In this document: positions 1 to 6,483 of the stretch, piece by piece
Numbering within the stretch: the stretch's first letter is position 1
How the letters are laid out: each line of letters starts with the position of its first letter
NCBI GenBank assembly: GCA_045537045.1
Contig: JAZSOS010000030.1
Coordinates: 1-8,521, forward strand
Origin: SIG480 sp045537045
Lineage (GTDB): Bacteria; Bacillota; Clostridia; Oscillospirales; JAAYXM01
Direction of reading: 5' to 3'
Length of the DNA stretch: 8,521 bases
The notes under the pieces: model-generated
Told to the model about the DNA's origin: nothing
The model's input: only the letters and a program-made list of their open reading frames with translations
Database searches by the model: none
Position numbers and translations under genes: made by a program

Positions 1-1
1 T

Positions 2-58
2 GTTGAGGATGTTCAGCTTACCGATTTGCACATTGCAGTGACGGAAGAAAAAGAATAA
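2..58 (+). CDS. C-terminal end of an unidentified upstream protein (partial)
   Basis: The reading frame starting at base 2 is open and ends with TAA at 56-58, giving an 18-residue tail, VEDVQLTDLHIAVTEEKE. The acidic, charged C-terminus and the tandem Glu/Lys codons fit a real soluble protein end. The other two forward frames are less attractive; frame 1 stops at once. Too little is present to name a family. The gene is followed by a 119-base gap before the ABC ATPase start, so it is probably a separate transcription unit. Confidence 0.5.
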   Translation, partial: VEDVQLTDLHIAVTEEKE

Positions 59-92
59 TTCACAATTATTTAACCAAAAGAGCGCGCATTTC

Positions 93-101
93 TGTTATCT
101 T
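93..101 (+). promoter_or_regulatory. Possible extended -10 promoter element for the ABC operon
   Basis: TGTTATCTT has the TGn extension followed by TATCTT, a 4/6 match to TATAAT. No convincing -35 hexamer sits 16-18 bases upstream. If used, transcription would start near 108 and the 121-145 hairpin would lie in the 5' leader. The call is tentative. Confidence 0.25.
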
Positions 102-120
102 ATTTATTATGTACGATATA

Positions 121-145
121 CGCCCGCGTCCTTCGGGCGCGGGCG
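121..145 (+). other. Strong GC-rich stem-loop with UUCG tetraloop upstream of the ABC operon
   Basis: CGCCCGCG (121-128) pairs perfectly with CGCGGGCG (138-145). CC (130-131) pairs with GG (136-137) around a TTCG loop, and a single T at 129 is bulged. C(UUCG)G is an exceptionally stable tetraloop. The downstream bases (GAAACTTTAATTT) do not form a proper T tract, so it is at best a weak intrinsic terminator for the upstream gene. It could equally be a 5' leader structure for the ABC operon that limits read-through or protects the mRNA end. Confidence 0.5.
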
Positions 146-177
146 GAAACTTTAATTTACCGGGAGTTTGTGAGAGT

Positions 178-1101
178 ATGATTAAGATTACAAACCTTAC
201 CAAACGGTACGGACCGAAAGAAGCGGTCCGCGGAATATCGTTTGAGGTTCAGAAGGGAGAAATTGTCGGTTTTCTCGGCCCTAACGGCGCGGGAAAATCC
301 ACGACGATGAATGTACTTACCGGATATCTTTCCGCAAGCGGCGGAAGCGCATCCATCGCGGGCTTTGACGTGCTTGACGATGCGATTGAAGCACGCCGCC
401 ACATCGGTTATCTTCCCGAACAGCCACCGCTGTATTTTGATATGACGGTTGACGAATATCTCAATTTTGTGTATGAGCTTAAGTCCGCAAAACAGCCGAG
501 AAAGCGCCATCTTGACCACATCTGTGAGCTTGTGGGGCTGTCACATGTGCGCCGCAGACTTATCAAAAACCTCTCAAAGGGATATAAACAGCGCGTGGGT
601 ATTGCGCAGGCACTTGTCGGCGACCCGGATGTGCTCATTCTTGACGAGCCGACCGTAGGTCTTGACCCGAACCAGATTATTGAGATAAGAAATCTCATTA
701 AAAATCTCGGAGAGACGCGCACGGTTATCCTCTCAACGCATATTATCCCTGAGGTTGCGGCGGTGTGCGAACGCGTTATTGTCATCAACGACGGTCTTAT
801 CGTTGCGGATGACAAGACAGAGAACCTTATGCGCAATATCGGCGGCGAGAACAAGTTCTCCGCACAGATTGACGGAGACCCGGCAAAGATAGTCGATGTT
901 TTGCGCAGCGTTGAGGGTGTTACGGATGTAACTTATGAAGACGGAAGCTTTATTCTTACTGCAGACGAGGGCGCGGATATCCGAAAGAACGTTTTCTATG
1001 CCGCGGCAGAGGCAGACCTTCCGCTTCTTTCCTTTGCACCGGTTGACGTATCTCTTGAGGCGGTATTTGCACGCCTTACAAAGAAAGGAGAGGAGAAGTA
1101 A
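178..1101 (+). CDS. ABC transporter ATP-binding protein, GldA-like
   Basis: This is the cytoplasmic ATPase of an ABC-2 type system, which hydrolyses ATP to power the permease encoded next. In its 307 residues one sees Walker A GPNGAGKST (34-42), the Q-loop glutamine in LPEQPP (Q82), the signature LSKGYKQR (132-139), Walker B with catalytic glutamate in LILDEPT (E157), the D-loop GLDP, and the H-loop histidine in STH (H188). The LSKGY form of the signature in place of LSGGQ is typical of the GldA/NatA-like branch. A C-terminal segment of roughly 80 residues follows the ATPase core. An in-frame ATG at 109 would add 23 residues, but these are translated from the hairpin and lack a ribosome binding site. 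ATG 178 has GGGAG upstream and gives the usual family N-terminus (MIKITNLTKRYG). Its TAA overlaps the next ATG by one base. The ATPase role is secure; the substrate is unknown. Confidence 0.93.
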   Translation: MIKITNLTKRYGPKEAVRGISFEVQKGEIVGFLGPNGAGKSTTMNVLTGYLSASGGSASIAGFDVLDDAIEARRHIGYLPEQPPLYFDMTVDEYLNFVYELKSAKQPRKRHLDHICELVGLSHVRRRLIKNLSKGYKQRVGIAQALVGDPDVLILDEPTVGLDPNQIIEIRNLIKNLGETRTVILSTHIIPEVAAVCERVIVINDGLIVADDKTENLMRNIGGENKFSAQIDGDPAKIVDVLRSVEGVTDVTYEDGSFILTADEGADIRKNVFYAAAEADLPLLSFAPVDVSLEAVFARLTKKGEEK

Positions 1102-1805
1102 TGACAGCTATATACAAGCGTGAGCTGCGCTCGTATTTCACCGGCGGTATAGGCTATGTTTACTGTGCTGTTTTTGCACTGGTTATGAACATTTTGTACT
1201 GCCTTAACAGTATCGGCTATTACCAGAGCGGCTTTCTCTATATCTTCAATATTATGCTCATTGCGATGATTCTTCTTATCCCCGTTATGACCATGCGTAT
1301 ATGGAGCGAGGAAAAAAAACAGAAGACAGACCAGCTTCTTCTTACCGCGCCTGTTACCACGATGCAGATTGTGCTCGGTAAATTCTGGGCGGCAATGACG
1401 GTTTTCCTCATCTCTCTTGCGCTTACGCTCGTCTATCCGTTGCTTGCGTATCTTTACGGTACGCCCGAGCCTGCGATAACGATAGGAAACTACATTGCAA
1501 TCATTCTTGCGGCAGGGGCATATATCGCAATTTCCCAGTTTATGTCCTCGCTTACGGAAAGCCAGATTGTATCGGCGCTTTTGTCTATGCTCACGCTGTC
1601 TTTATTCTTCTTTTTAAATCTTATATTCACAAGCACAAATATTGATTTTATTTCCAAAATCGCATCGTTCCTTTCAATTATCACACGCTATGTAAACTTT
1701 TACAGAGGGATATTCTCCTTCTCTGATGTGGTTTACTTTATAAGCCTTACGGCGGTATTCCTGTTCTTTACGTCCCGCGTAATAGAGAAACGCCGTTGGA
1801 GTTAA
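1101..1805 (+). CDS. ABC-2 family permease, GldF-like
   Basis: This 234-residue integral membrane protein is the likely transmembrane half of the ABC complex. About six hydrophobic helices are visible, near residues 17-36, 45-65, 96-118, 127-150, 155-177 and 207-226. Between helices 2 and 3 lies the conserved cytoplasmic segment RIWSEEKKQKTDQLLLTAPV (66-85), the hallmark of GldF/ABC-2 permeases, where R..(S/A)EE...T...LL..P is thought to form the coupling helix contacting the ATPase. The size of about 235 residues matches GldF, so the permease probably acts as a dimer. The start overlaps the ATPase stop as TAATG, with AGGAGAGG just upstream inside the ATPase gene, implying coupled translation. 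The C-terminus is basic (EKRRWS), consistent with a cytoplasmic end. Family assignment is good; the direction and substrate of transport are not determined. Confidence 0.88.
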   Translation: MTAIYKRELRSYFTGGIGYVYCAVFALVMNILYCLNSIGYYQSGFLYIFNIMLIAMILLIPVMTMRIWSEEKKQKTDQLLLTAPVTTMQIVLGKFWAAMTVFLISLALTLVYPLLAYLYGTPEPAITIGNYIAIILAAGAYIAISQFMSSLTESQIVSALLSMLTLSLFFFLNLIFTSTNIDFISKIASFLSIITRYVNFYRGIFSFSDVVYFISLTAVFLFFTSRVIEKRRWS

Positions 1806-1819
1806 GGGGAGATACAGCT

Positions 1820-3259
1820 ATGAAATTTGATTTTAATATGAGAAAATTCAAATACGGCTCGGCATCCACCGTGTATATCGCACTGTTTGTGGCGATTATC
1901 ATTGTGGTAAATATATTTGCTCAGTTTCTTACCGACCGTTTTTCTCTAAAGCTTGACCTTACGACAACGGGTGAGTTTTCGCTCTCCGAGGATACGAGGG
2001 AAATGCTTTCGGGAATAGAGGATGAGATTAAAATTTACATCCTTTCCACTCAGGCAGGGATGGAAAAGAACGAGCAGGCAACCCGCACGCTCGAAATGAT
2101 TCAGAGATACAACACTCATTCCGGCGGCAAGGTAAAGTATGACTTTATCGACCCGAACAAGAACCCGCAGTTCTTTGAAAAGTACCCAAAAGCACGCAAT
2201 TCTCAGGCGCGCGCACTTGTTATTGAGGGGCCTGAGCGATACACCGTGGTTGAAAGTGCAGAGTTTGCATATACCTATGGTGAAAACAACACCAATAAAG
2301 TGTATTATCAGAGCGAAGAAAAGCTCTCAAGCGCAATTCTTTACGTTTCATCGCCCGAGGTTTCAAACGCAGGCTTTGTAACAGGGCATAACGAAGCAGA
2401 TGTAGCGGCACTTGAAACCATATTCAAGGGCAATAATTTTGACACGCGCGACGTTGACCTTCTCTCCGGCGTACCAGCTCAGGTCAATAACCTTGTTATT
2501 GCGGCACCGACTGCAGACTTCACGGCAGAGGAGATTTCCGCAATTGAAAGCTTCCTTTCAATTGACGGCAATAATCTTTATGTTTTCTGGGGAATGCAGA
2601 CACCGACTCTTCCGGTGCTTGAGCGTTACCTTGCAGAGTGGGGCTTTAAGTTCCCTGCATATCTTATCTGCGATGAGAGCAATGCATATATGACGCCGGC
2701 ATTCCCGGTGGGTGAGACGGTAAAGAACGACCTTATCGACGATGCGGCGCAGGGACAGCTTATGCCGATATTCCCGCGCACGCGCCCCATTGAGCTTATC
2801 TTTACGGAAAAAAGCTATATGCGCACAGTCCCGCTTTTGCAGACGCAGAAATCCTCATATGCAAAGCTTCTTTCAACAGATAAGCCGATAGAGGTGCTTA
2901 CGCGTGAGAGTGGTGACGTGTCCGGTCCGTTTACCGTTGCGGCAATAGGTGAGCGTGCTCTCGGCAACACCGGGAATGAGGGTATTGCAAGGGTATGCGT
3001 GTTCGGAACAGAGGGATTTGCTGATGAAGAGGTTGTTGCAATTACACGTGCGTATAACAACACGTTCCTCTCACAGCTTGTTACGTATTCAAATCCTGAC
3101 ACACTCACTATGGCGATAAAGCCGAAGGTTGTTTCAAGCTATGACCTCAATATAACCGAATCGGGTGCGAAGGTACTCAGAATAGTTCTTATCGGTGTTA
3201 TTCCGCTTCTTATAATCGCCATTGGTATATTCGTATTCATACGGAGGAAAAACAGATGA
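1820..3259 (+). CDS. GldG-family ABC auxiliary protein, membrane anchored at both ends
   Basis: This 479-residue protein matches the GldG / ABC_transp_aux (IFT52-like) family layout. It has an N-terminal membrane helix (about 17-37), a large extracytoplasmic region, and a C-terminal helix (about 453-473) followed by RRKNR. Family landmarks seen are LDLTTTGEFSLSEDTREML (45-63, the DLT...LS..T motif after helix 1), a GHNEAD segment corresponding to the family's GHGE motif, and a stretch resembling 'P...FT.EEI.AIE.FL..DGN.L' in the middle. In Bacteroidetes, GldG associates with GldA and GldF; in Firmicutes the role is unknown. A TTG at 1796 would extend it by 8 residues over the permease end, but ATG 1820 has AAGGGGAG (1804-1811) at 8-base spacing and is preferred. 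It ends in a 4-base ATGA overlap with the next gene. It may form an extracytoplasmic collar or substrate-guiding part of the complex; this is inference. Confidence 0.87.
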   Translation: MKFDFNMRKFKYGSASTVYIALFVAIIIVVNIFAQFLTDRFSLKLDLTTTGEFSLSEDTREMLSGIEDEIKIYILSTQAGMEKNEQATRTLEMIQRYNTHSGGKVKYDFIDPNKNPQFFEKYPKARNSQARALVIEGPERYTVVESAEFAYTYGENNTNKVYYQSEEKLSSAILYVSSPEVSNAGFVTGHNEADVAALETIFKGNNFDTRDVDLLSGVPAQVNNLVIAAPTADFTAEEISAIESFLSIDGNNLYVFWGMQTPTLPVLERYLAEWGFKFPAYLICDESNAYMTPAFPVGETVKNDLIDDAAQGQLMPIFPRTRPIELIFTEKSYMRTVPLLQTQKSSYAKLLSTDKPIEVLTRESGDVSGPFTVAAIGERALGNTGNEGIARVCVFGTEGFADEEVVAITRAYNNTFLSQLVTYSNPDTLTMAIKPKVVSSYDLNITESGAKVLRIVLIGVIPLLIIAIGIFVFIRRKNR

Positions 3260-4692
3260 AGCAGTTTCGTCCTGTTCTGATATCCCTTGCCGTGCTTGTA
3301 GTTGTTGCGGCGGTTGCTTTTGCGGTTATAAAGCTGTTTCCGCAGATAAACGACGATATCGGAGATCCGATAAACAACAATGTTTCAAGCTCGCTTAACA
3401 AAATAATAGACCGCTCGTCAAAGGATGTTGCATCCGTTGAGATTACCACGGATTCCGGTGAGAGCTTTGCCATAGATTACAGTGAGGATTCTATCGGCGC
3501 ACAGACCGCAACAATGAGAAATGCAGACCCGCTTCTTGCTTATAACGAGAGCGATATGACAACTCTTTCGGGATTCGTCGGGCTTTTGGTTGCGCTTGAA
3601 GAAGTCGGCACGGGCGAGGACTCAATGTTCGGCTTTGACAAGCCGCAACGCACGATAAAAGTAAACTTTAAGGGCGGCGAGCCGGTAACGCTTCTCATAG
3701 GAAGTGAAACTCCGCTCGGTACAGGCGTGTATATCCGCCGTACAGACCGCGACGCGGTCTACACCATCGGCGGAAGCACAACAGATATCCTTATGATGAC
3801 GAAATCCGATTACCGCGATGTCAAGCTGTTTGATACGGTATCGTCCGTTGACCTTCTGACAGAGGTTACGGTTTCGCGTCCCGGGAAAGCAGATATAACC
3901 GTTGTACGAAAAGAAGATGCAGGAAAAGTGCCCGAGGATCAGGCGGAGGCGGTGCTTCATACCGATTATAAGCTGACAAGCCCCGTAAACCGTGATGCAA
4001 ACCCTGATACGATAAACGGTATGCTTCTTGAAAAAGTTATCGCGGTAAAGGGCGAGAGCCTTGTGGAGGATTATCCTAAGGACCTTTCAAAGTACGGACT
4101 TGCAAGTCCTGTAAAGCTTAAGTTCAAAACGAGCGAAGACCTTTCTGTTTCGCTTCTTATCGGCGATAAAACGCCAAGTGGCGGAAGATACGTAATGCCC
4201 GAGGGCGTTCCGACCGTCATTGCAACGGAGAGCGATATTGACCTTACCTCTTTAAGCCATGCGGATATTATCATGCAGCTTATATGGTTCTATAACTCTG
4301 AGGATATCGATACCGTCACATATTCGCTTCAGGGCGGGGAAACCCACACAATGAAGCTTGATGTAAAGGACAACAAGCTCATCGGAACTTATGACGGAAA
4401 GACGATGCAGAATAAAAACGCTACGAACCTTTTCCTGCGCACAGTTCGCTTTACCATTGCAGGCGAATTTGCAAGCGGTATGCAGAAGGGCGAGAGCGTT
4501 ATAAAGGTGCAGATGAAGCTTAAATCCGGCGCAACAACCACCTTTGAGCTGTTCTACGTCAACGAGCGGCAGTATGCCGCATCGGTAGACGGAAAAGTAC
4601 CGGAGTATGTTGTGGGCGTTTCCGAAGTACGCGAGCTTTTAGAAAGCTTCCAGATTCTCTCCAGAAACGAAGATATTCCCGATATGTTTTAG
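3256..4692 (+). CDS. DUF4340-type membrane-anchored repeat protein
   Basis: This 478-residue protein has one N-terminal hydrophobic helix (about 6-27) and a long, probably extracytoplasmic body, with no lipobox cysteine. The body contains a repeated module. FGFDKP...KVNFKGGEPVTLLIGSETP...VYIRR...AVYTI (about 125-171) resembles YGLASPVKLKF...SVSLLIGDKTPSGGRYVM...TVIAT (about 280-324), and a more diverged third copy seems present at about 413-457. The 'LIG..TP...Y' signature and a position right after a GldG gene are typical of DUF4340 proteins. The start ATG has GGAGG (3243-3247) at 8-base spacing inside the GldG gene and overlaps its stop as ATGA, so the two are translationally coupled. Function is unknown; it probably works beside GldG outside the membrane. 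It is the last gene before the terminator at 4710-4750. Confidence 0.8.
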   Translation: MKQFRPVLISLAVLVVVAAVAFAVIKLFPQINDDIGDPINNNVSSSLNKIIDRSSKDVASVEITTDSGESFAIDYSEDSIGAQTATMRNADPLLAYNESDMTTLSGFVGLLVALEEVGTGEDSMFGFDKPQRTIKVNFKGGEPVTLLIGSETPLGTGVYIRRTDRDAVYTIGGSTTDILMMTKSDYRDVKLFDTVSSVDLLTEVTVSRPGKADITVVRKEDAGKVPEDQAEAVLHTDYKLTSPVNRDANPDTINGMLLEKVIAVKGESLVEDYPKDLSKYGLASPVKLKFKTSEDLSVSLLIGDKTPSGGRYVMPEGVPTVIATESDIDLTSLSHADIIMQLIWFYNSEDIDTVTYSLQGGETHTMKLDVKDNKLIGTYDGKTMQNKNATNLFLRTVRFTIAGEFASGMQKGESVIKVQMKLKSGATTTFELFYVNERQYAASVDGKVPEYVVGVSEVRELLESFQILSRNEDIPDMF

Positions 4693-4709
4693 ATTTTGTT
4701 TTCGTAAAG

Positions 4710-4750
4710 CAAAGAGCACGGTTGATGTTTCGGTTCAACCGTGCTCTTTG
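4710..4750. terminator. Bidirectional intrinsic terminator between convergent genes
   Basis: A perfect 16-bp inverted repeat (4710-4725 with 4735-4750) surrounds a 9-base loop. The arms begin with CAAAGAGC and end with GCTCTTTG, so each strand ends its stem with a CTTT run. The element lies 17 bases after the DUF4340 stop (4692) and 8 bases from the stop of the minus-strand gene (4759), so it can serve both. The T tracts beyond the stem are short, so efficiency may be moderate. Confidence 0.82.
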
Positions 4751-4758
4751 AATATATT

Positions 4759-5829
4759 CTACATTTCCTTTTTCATAAAATCAAAATAACCCCATTCGTA
4801 AAACTGCTTGATAAGCGCAATGGGAATTGGCATGAACATACCTATAATGCCGAACATTTTAAGTCCCACATACATTGCAATGAGAGTAACGAGAGGGTGA
4901 AGCCCTATGTGCTGCCCTACGATTTTCGGCTCCACCATATTTCTTACAACGAGGATTATGGCGTAAATAACGGCAAGGCCGATTGCGCGGAAATAATCCT
5001 TGGCAAAGAGACATATTATTGCCCATGGACCTAAAATCCAGCCGGTTCCGAGGATTGGAAGCGCGTCGATTATAGCCGTGACTGCCGCGATAAGAAAAGA
5101 GTTCGGAACTTTTAGCACGGCAAGACCTATTGCAAGCTCCACAAAGGTTATGCAGATAAGCACAAGCAGAGCGCGAAGATAGCTGACAAGCGTGTTTGAA
5201 ACCTGATCTCTTGTCTGGCGATAGCGCAGTCTCCATTTCATCGGAGTTATCTCCGCAAGCTTTGCGTGCAAAAGTGCATAATCACAGCTTAAGAAGTAGG
5301 TTGAAACGATTGTTGCAATAACGAAAAGCAGGATAGACGGCATCGCAGTGGCAACGTTTGTGGCAGAAGAAATAACCGGCCCGATAAGATTCTGAAGTGC
5401 GGATACAAGGTTTGAAAGCCAACCCTCGACATTGCTGTAAATAAAGTCCTGGGTTTCGAGCGGAAGACGCGAAAGAACATCAATAAAAACTTCGTTGAGC
5501 TTTGCAACAACAAGGTTTATATCAAGATTGCGCAGCTTTTCAAACAGCACAACAAGCTCTTTTATGATTGCCGAGAGAGAAAAGTAAAGCACCGTGCCGA
5601 TAATTCCGTAAAACAGAACGGTAAAAAGCCCTGCCGCAAGCGGTCGCGGGAAGCGGAGTTTTTCCTTTAAGAGACTTACAGGCCGCTCAATAATGCGCGA
5701 CACGATAAAAGCAATTATAAACGGAGCAAGCCAGCCGAGCGCGTAGTTGAACACAAGCCACAGAGCGAGAAGCGCCAGTGCAATATAAAAAAGAGATAAA
5801 AAAAGACGAAGATGCCTGTTTTCCGGCAT
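4759..5829 (-). CDS. AI-2E family membrane protein, YtvI-like (sporulation-associated type)
   Basis: This 356-residue polytopic membrane protein belongs to the AI-2E transporter / YtvI family. It shows an N-terminal cluster of hydrophobic helices (about 9-30, 32-48, 66-90), a middle amphipathic region (about 92-160), then further helices to the C-terminus. Conserved family stretches are visible: IIDALPILGTG (253-263), NMVEPKIVGQ (297-306), IGLHPLVTL (308-316) and the glycine-rich VGLKMFGIIGMFMPIP (321-336). The DALPILGTG plus EPKIVG combination is typical of YtvI proteins of spore formers; other family members are exporters or ion antiporters, and no substrate can be read from sequence. An upstream in-frame ATG at 5862 would add 11 residues, but it has no ribosome binding site and lies just after a TATAAT. 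ATG 5829 has AGGTGA at 5-base spacing and is chosen. The gene stands alone, convergent with the ABC operon and divergent from the ACT-hom operon. Confidence 0.85.
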   Translation of the reverse strand: MPENRHLRLFLSLFYIALALLALWLVFNYALGWLAPFIIAFIVSRIIERPVSLLKEKLRFPRPLAAGLFTVLFYGIIGTVLYFSLSAIIKELVVLFEKLRNLDINLVVAKLNEVFIDVLSRLPLETQDFIYSNVEGWLSNLVSALQNLIGPVISSATNVATAMPSILLFVIATIVSTYFLSCDYALLHAKLAEITPMKWRLRYRQTRDQVSNTLVSYLRALLVLICITFVELAIGLAVLKVPNSFLIAAVTAIIDALPILGTGWILGPWAIICLFAKDYFRAIGLAVIYAIILVVRNMVEPKIVGQHIGLHPLVTLIAMYVGLKMFGIIGMFMPIPIALIKQFYEWGYFDFMKKEM

Positions 5830-5863
5830 ATCGGTCACCTGCCTTTGGTGTATTTCTTTCATT

Positions 5864-5869
5864 ATTATA
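5864..5869 (-). promoter_or_regulatory. Possible -10 element of the YtvI-like gene
   Basis: The minus strand reads TATAAT exactly here, placing a transcription start near 5857, about 28 bases before the preferred start codon at 5829. No good TTGACA-like -35 is found at 16-18 bases; the best is TTTTAT. The region is AT-rich, so a chance match is possible, and a sporulation sigma factor might be used instead. Confidence 0.35.
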
Positions 5870-5950
5870 TATCATTTCGCGTGCAAATAAAAGGATTTTT
5901 TTGGCATATTGATGAAAATTTAAAAAATCGTCAAAAATTTGAGATTTTAC

Positions 5951-5979
5951 TTGAATTGCGAAAGAAAATATGGTATGAT
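5951..5979 (+). promoter_or_regulatory. SigA-type extended -10 promoter of the ACT-hom-lysC operon
   Basis: A -35 TTGAAT (5951-5956) is followed after 17 bases by TATGAT (5974-5979), with TGG directly before it giving the extended -10 TGnTATGAT. Matches to consensus are 4/6 and 5/6 with ideal spacing. Transcription would begin near 5986, leaving a leader of about 39 bases before the GTG start at 6025. That leader is too short for a T-box or lysine riboswitch. Upstream bases 5915-5950 are A/T-rich and could act as an UP element or operator. Confidence 0.75.
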
Positions 5980-6024
5980 AATATCCATGCTGCGAAAACA
6001 AATGACCGCGAGAGGGGGATTTGA

Positions 6025-6468
6025 GTGCAGGATAATCATAAATATTATATTGTAGAAGATTCCGCACTGCCGGAGGTTCTTATACGCACCGTAAAGGCGA
6101 AAGAGCTTCTCTCCCAGGGGCGGGTAAAAACGGTGAATGAGGCGGCAACGCTTGCGGGGGTAAGCCGAAGCGCGTTTTATAAGTATAAAGACCTTATCTC
6201 TCCGTTTAATGATATGTCGCTTGGGCGCATCATCACGTTCAGTATGCTGCTGCGTGATGAGCCGGGGGTGCTGTCGCGCATCCTCACCCATTTTGCCGCA
6301 AACGGCGCGAATATCCTTACAATATATCAGACTATACCGAGCGGAGGCCGCGCGCCGGTTACGATATCGGCAGAGACGGAAAATATGAAAACGAATATGG
6401 ACGGCTTTATCGAACAGGCGATGGAGCTTCCGGGCGTTATTTCATTCGGGCCTCTTGCAGGACAATAA
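6025..6468 (+). CDS. ACT domain-containing protein, UPF0735/PheB type, with HTH-like N-terminus
   Basis: This small cytoplasmic protein of 147 residues matches the UPF0735/PheB family in length and layout. The N-terminus KYYIVEDSALPEVLIRTVKAK (6-26, typical family opening) leads into a helix-turn-helix-like segment at about 36-54 (TVNEAATLAGVSRSAFYKYK). A C-terminal ACT domain follows (about 69-142), beginning ITFSMLLRDEPGVLSRIL, where the DEPGVLS turn is the usual amino-acid-binding loop of ACT domains. The start is GTG with AGAGGGGGA a few bases upstream; no ATG in the same frame is suitable. It is first in the operon, 15 bases before hom, so it probably senses an aspartate-family amino acid and may regulate the pathway by DNA or protein contact; that role is inferred. 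In Bacillus the homologue pheB sits beside pheA, so the ligand cannot be fixed by family alone. Confidence 0.88.
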   Translation: MQDNHKYYIVEDSALPEVLIRTVKAKELLSQGRVKTVNEAATLAGVSRSAFYKYKDLISPFNDMSLGRIITFSMLLRDEPGVLSRILTHFAANGANILTIYQTIPSGGRAPVTISAETENMKTNMDGFIEQAMELPGVISFGPLAGQ

Positions 6469-6483
6469 GAAAGGAGATACATC

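Noticed and set aside
109..177. N-terminal extension of the ABC ATPase from ATG 109
   Set aside because: The 23 extra residues are encoded by the GC hairpin, have no ribosome binding site, and precede a normal family N-terminus at 178.
408..854. Minus-strand frame of 148 codons opposite the ABC ATPase
   Set aside because: It lies wholly antisense to a gene with all ABC motifs, has a serine/arginine-rich shadow composition, and no ribosome binding site or family likeness.
3744..3760. Perfect 7-bp inverted repeat AGACCGC-GAC-GCGGTCT
   Set aside because: It is inside the DUF4340 coding sequence, has no T tract, and is short enough to be chance.
5987..6055. Possible leader peptide (ATG 5987, 22 codons) ahead of the ACT gene
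   Set aside because: The ATG coincides with the predicted transcription start, so there is no ribosome binding site, and the codons show no run of Thr, Lys or other regulatory residues typical of attenuation.
5687..6067. Minus-strand frame of 126 codons spanning the divergent intergenic region
   Set aside because: It overlaps the YtvI-like gene in another frame and runs across the plus-strand promoter; composition is non-protein-like.
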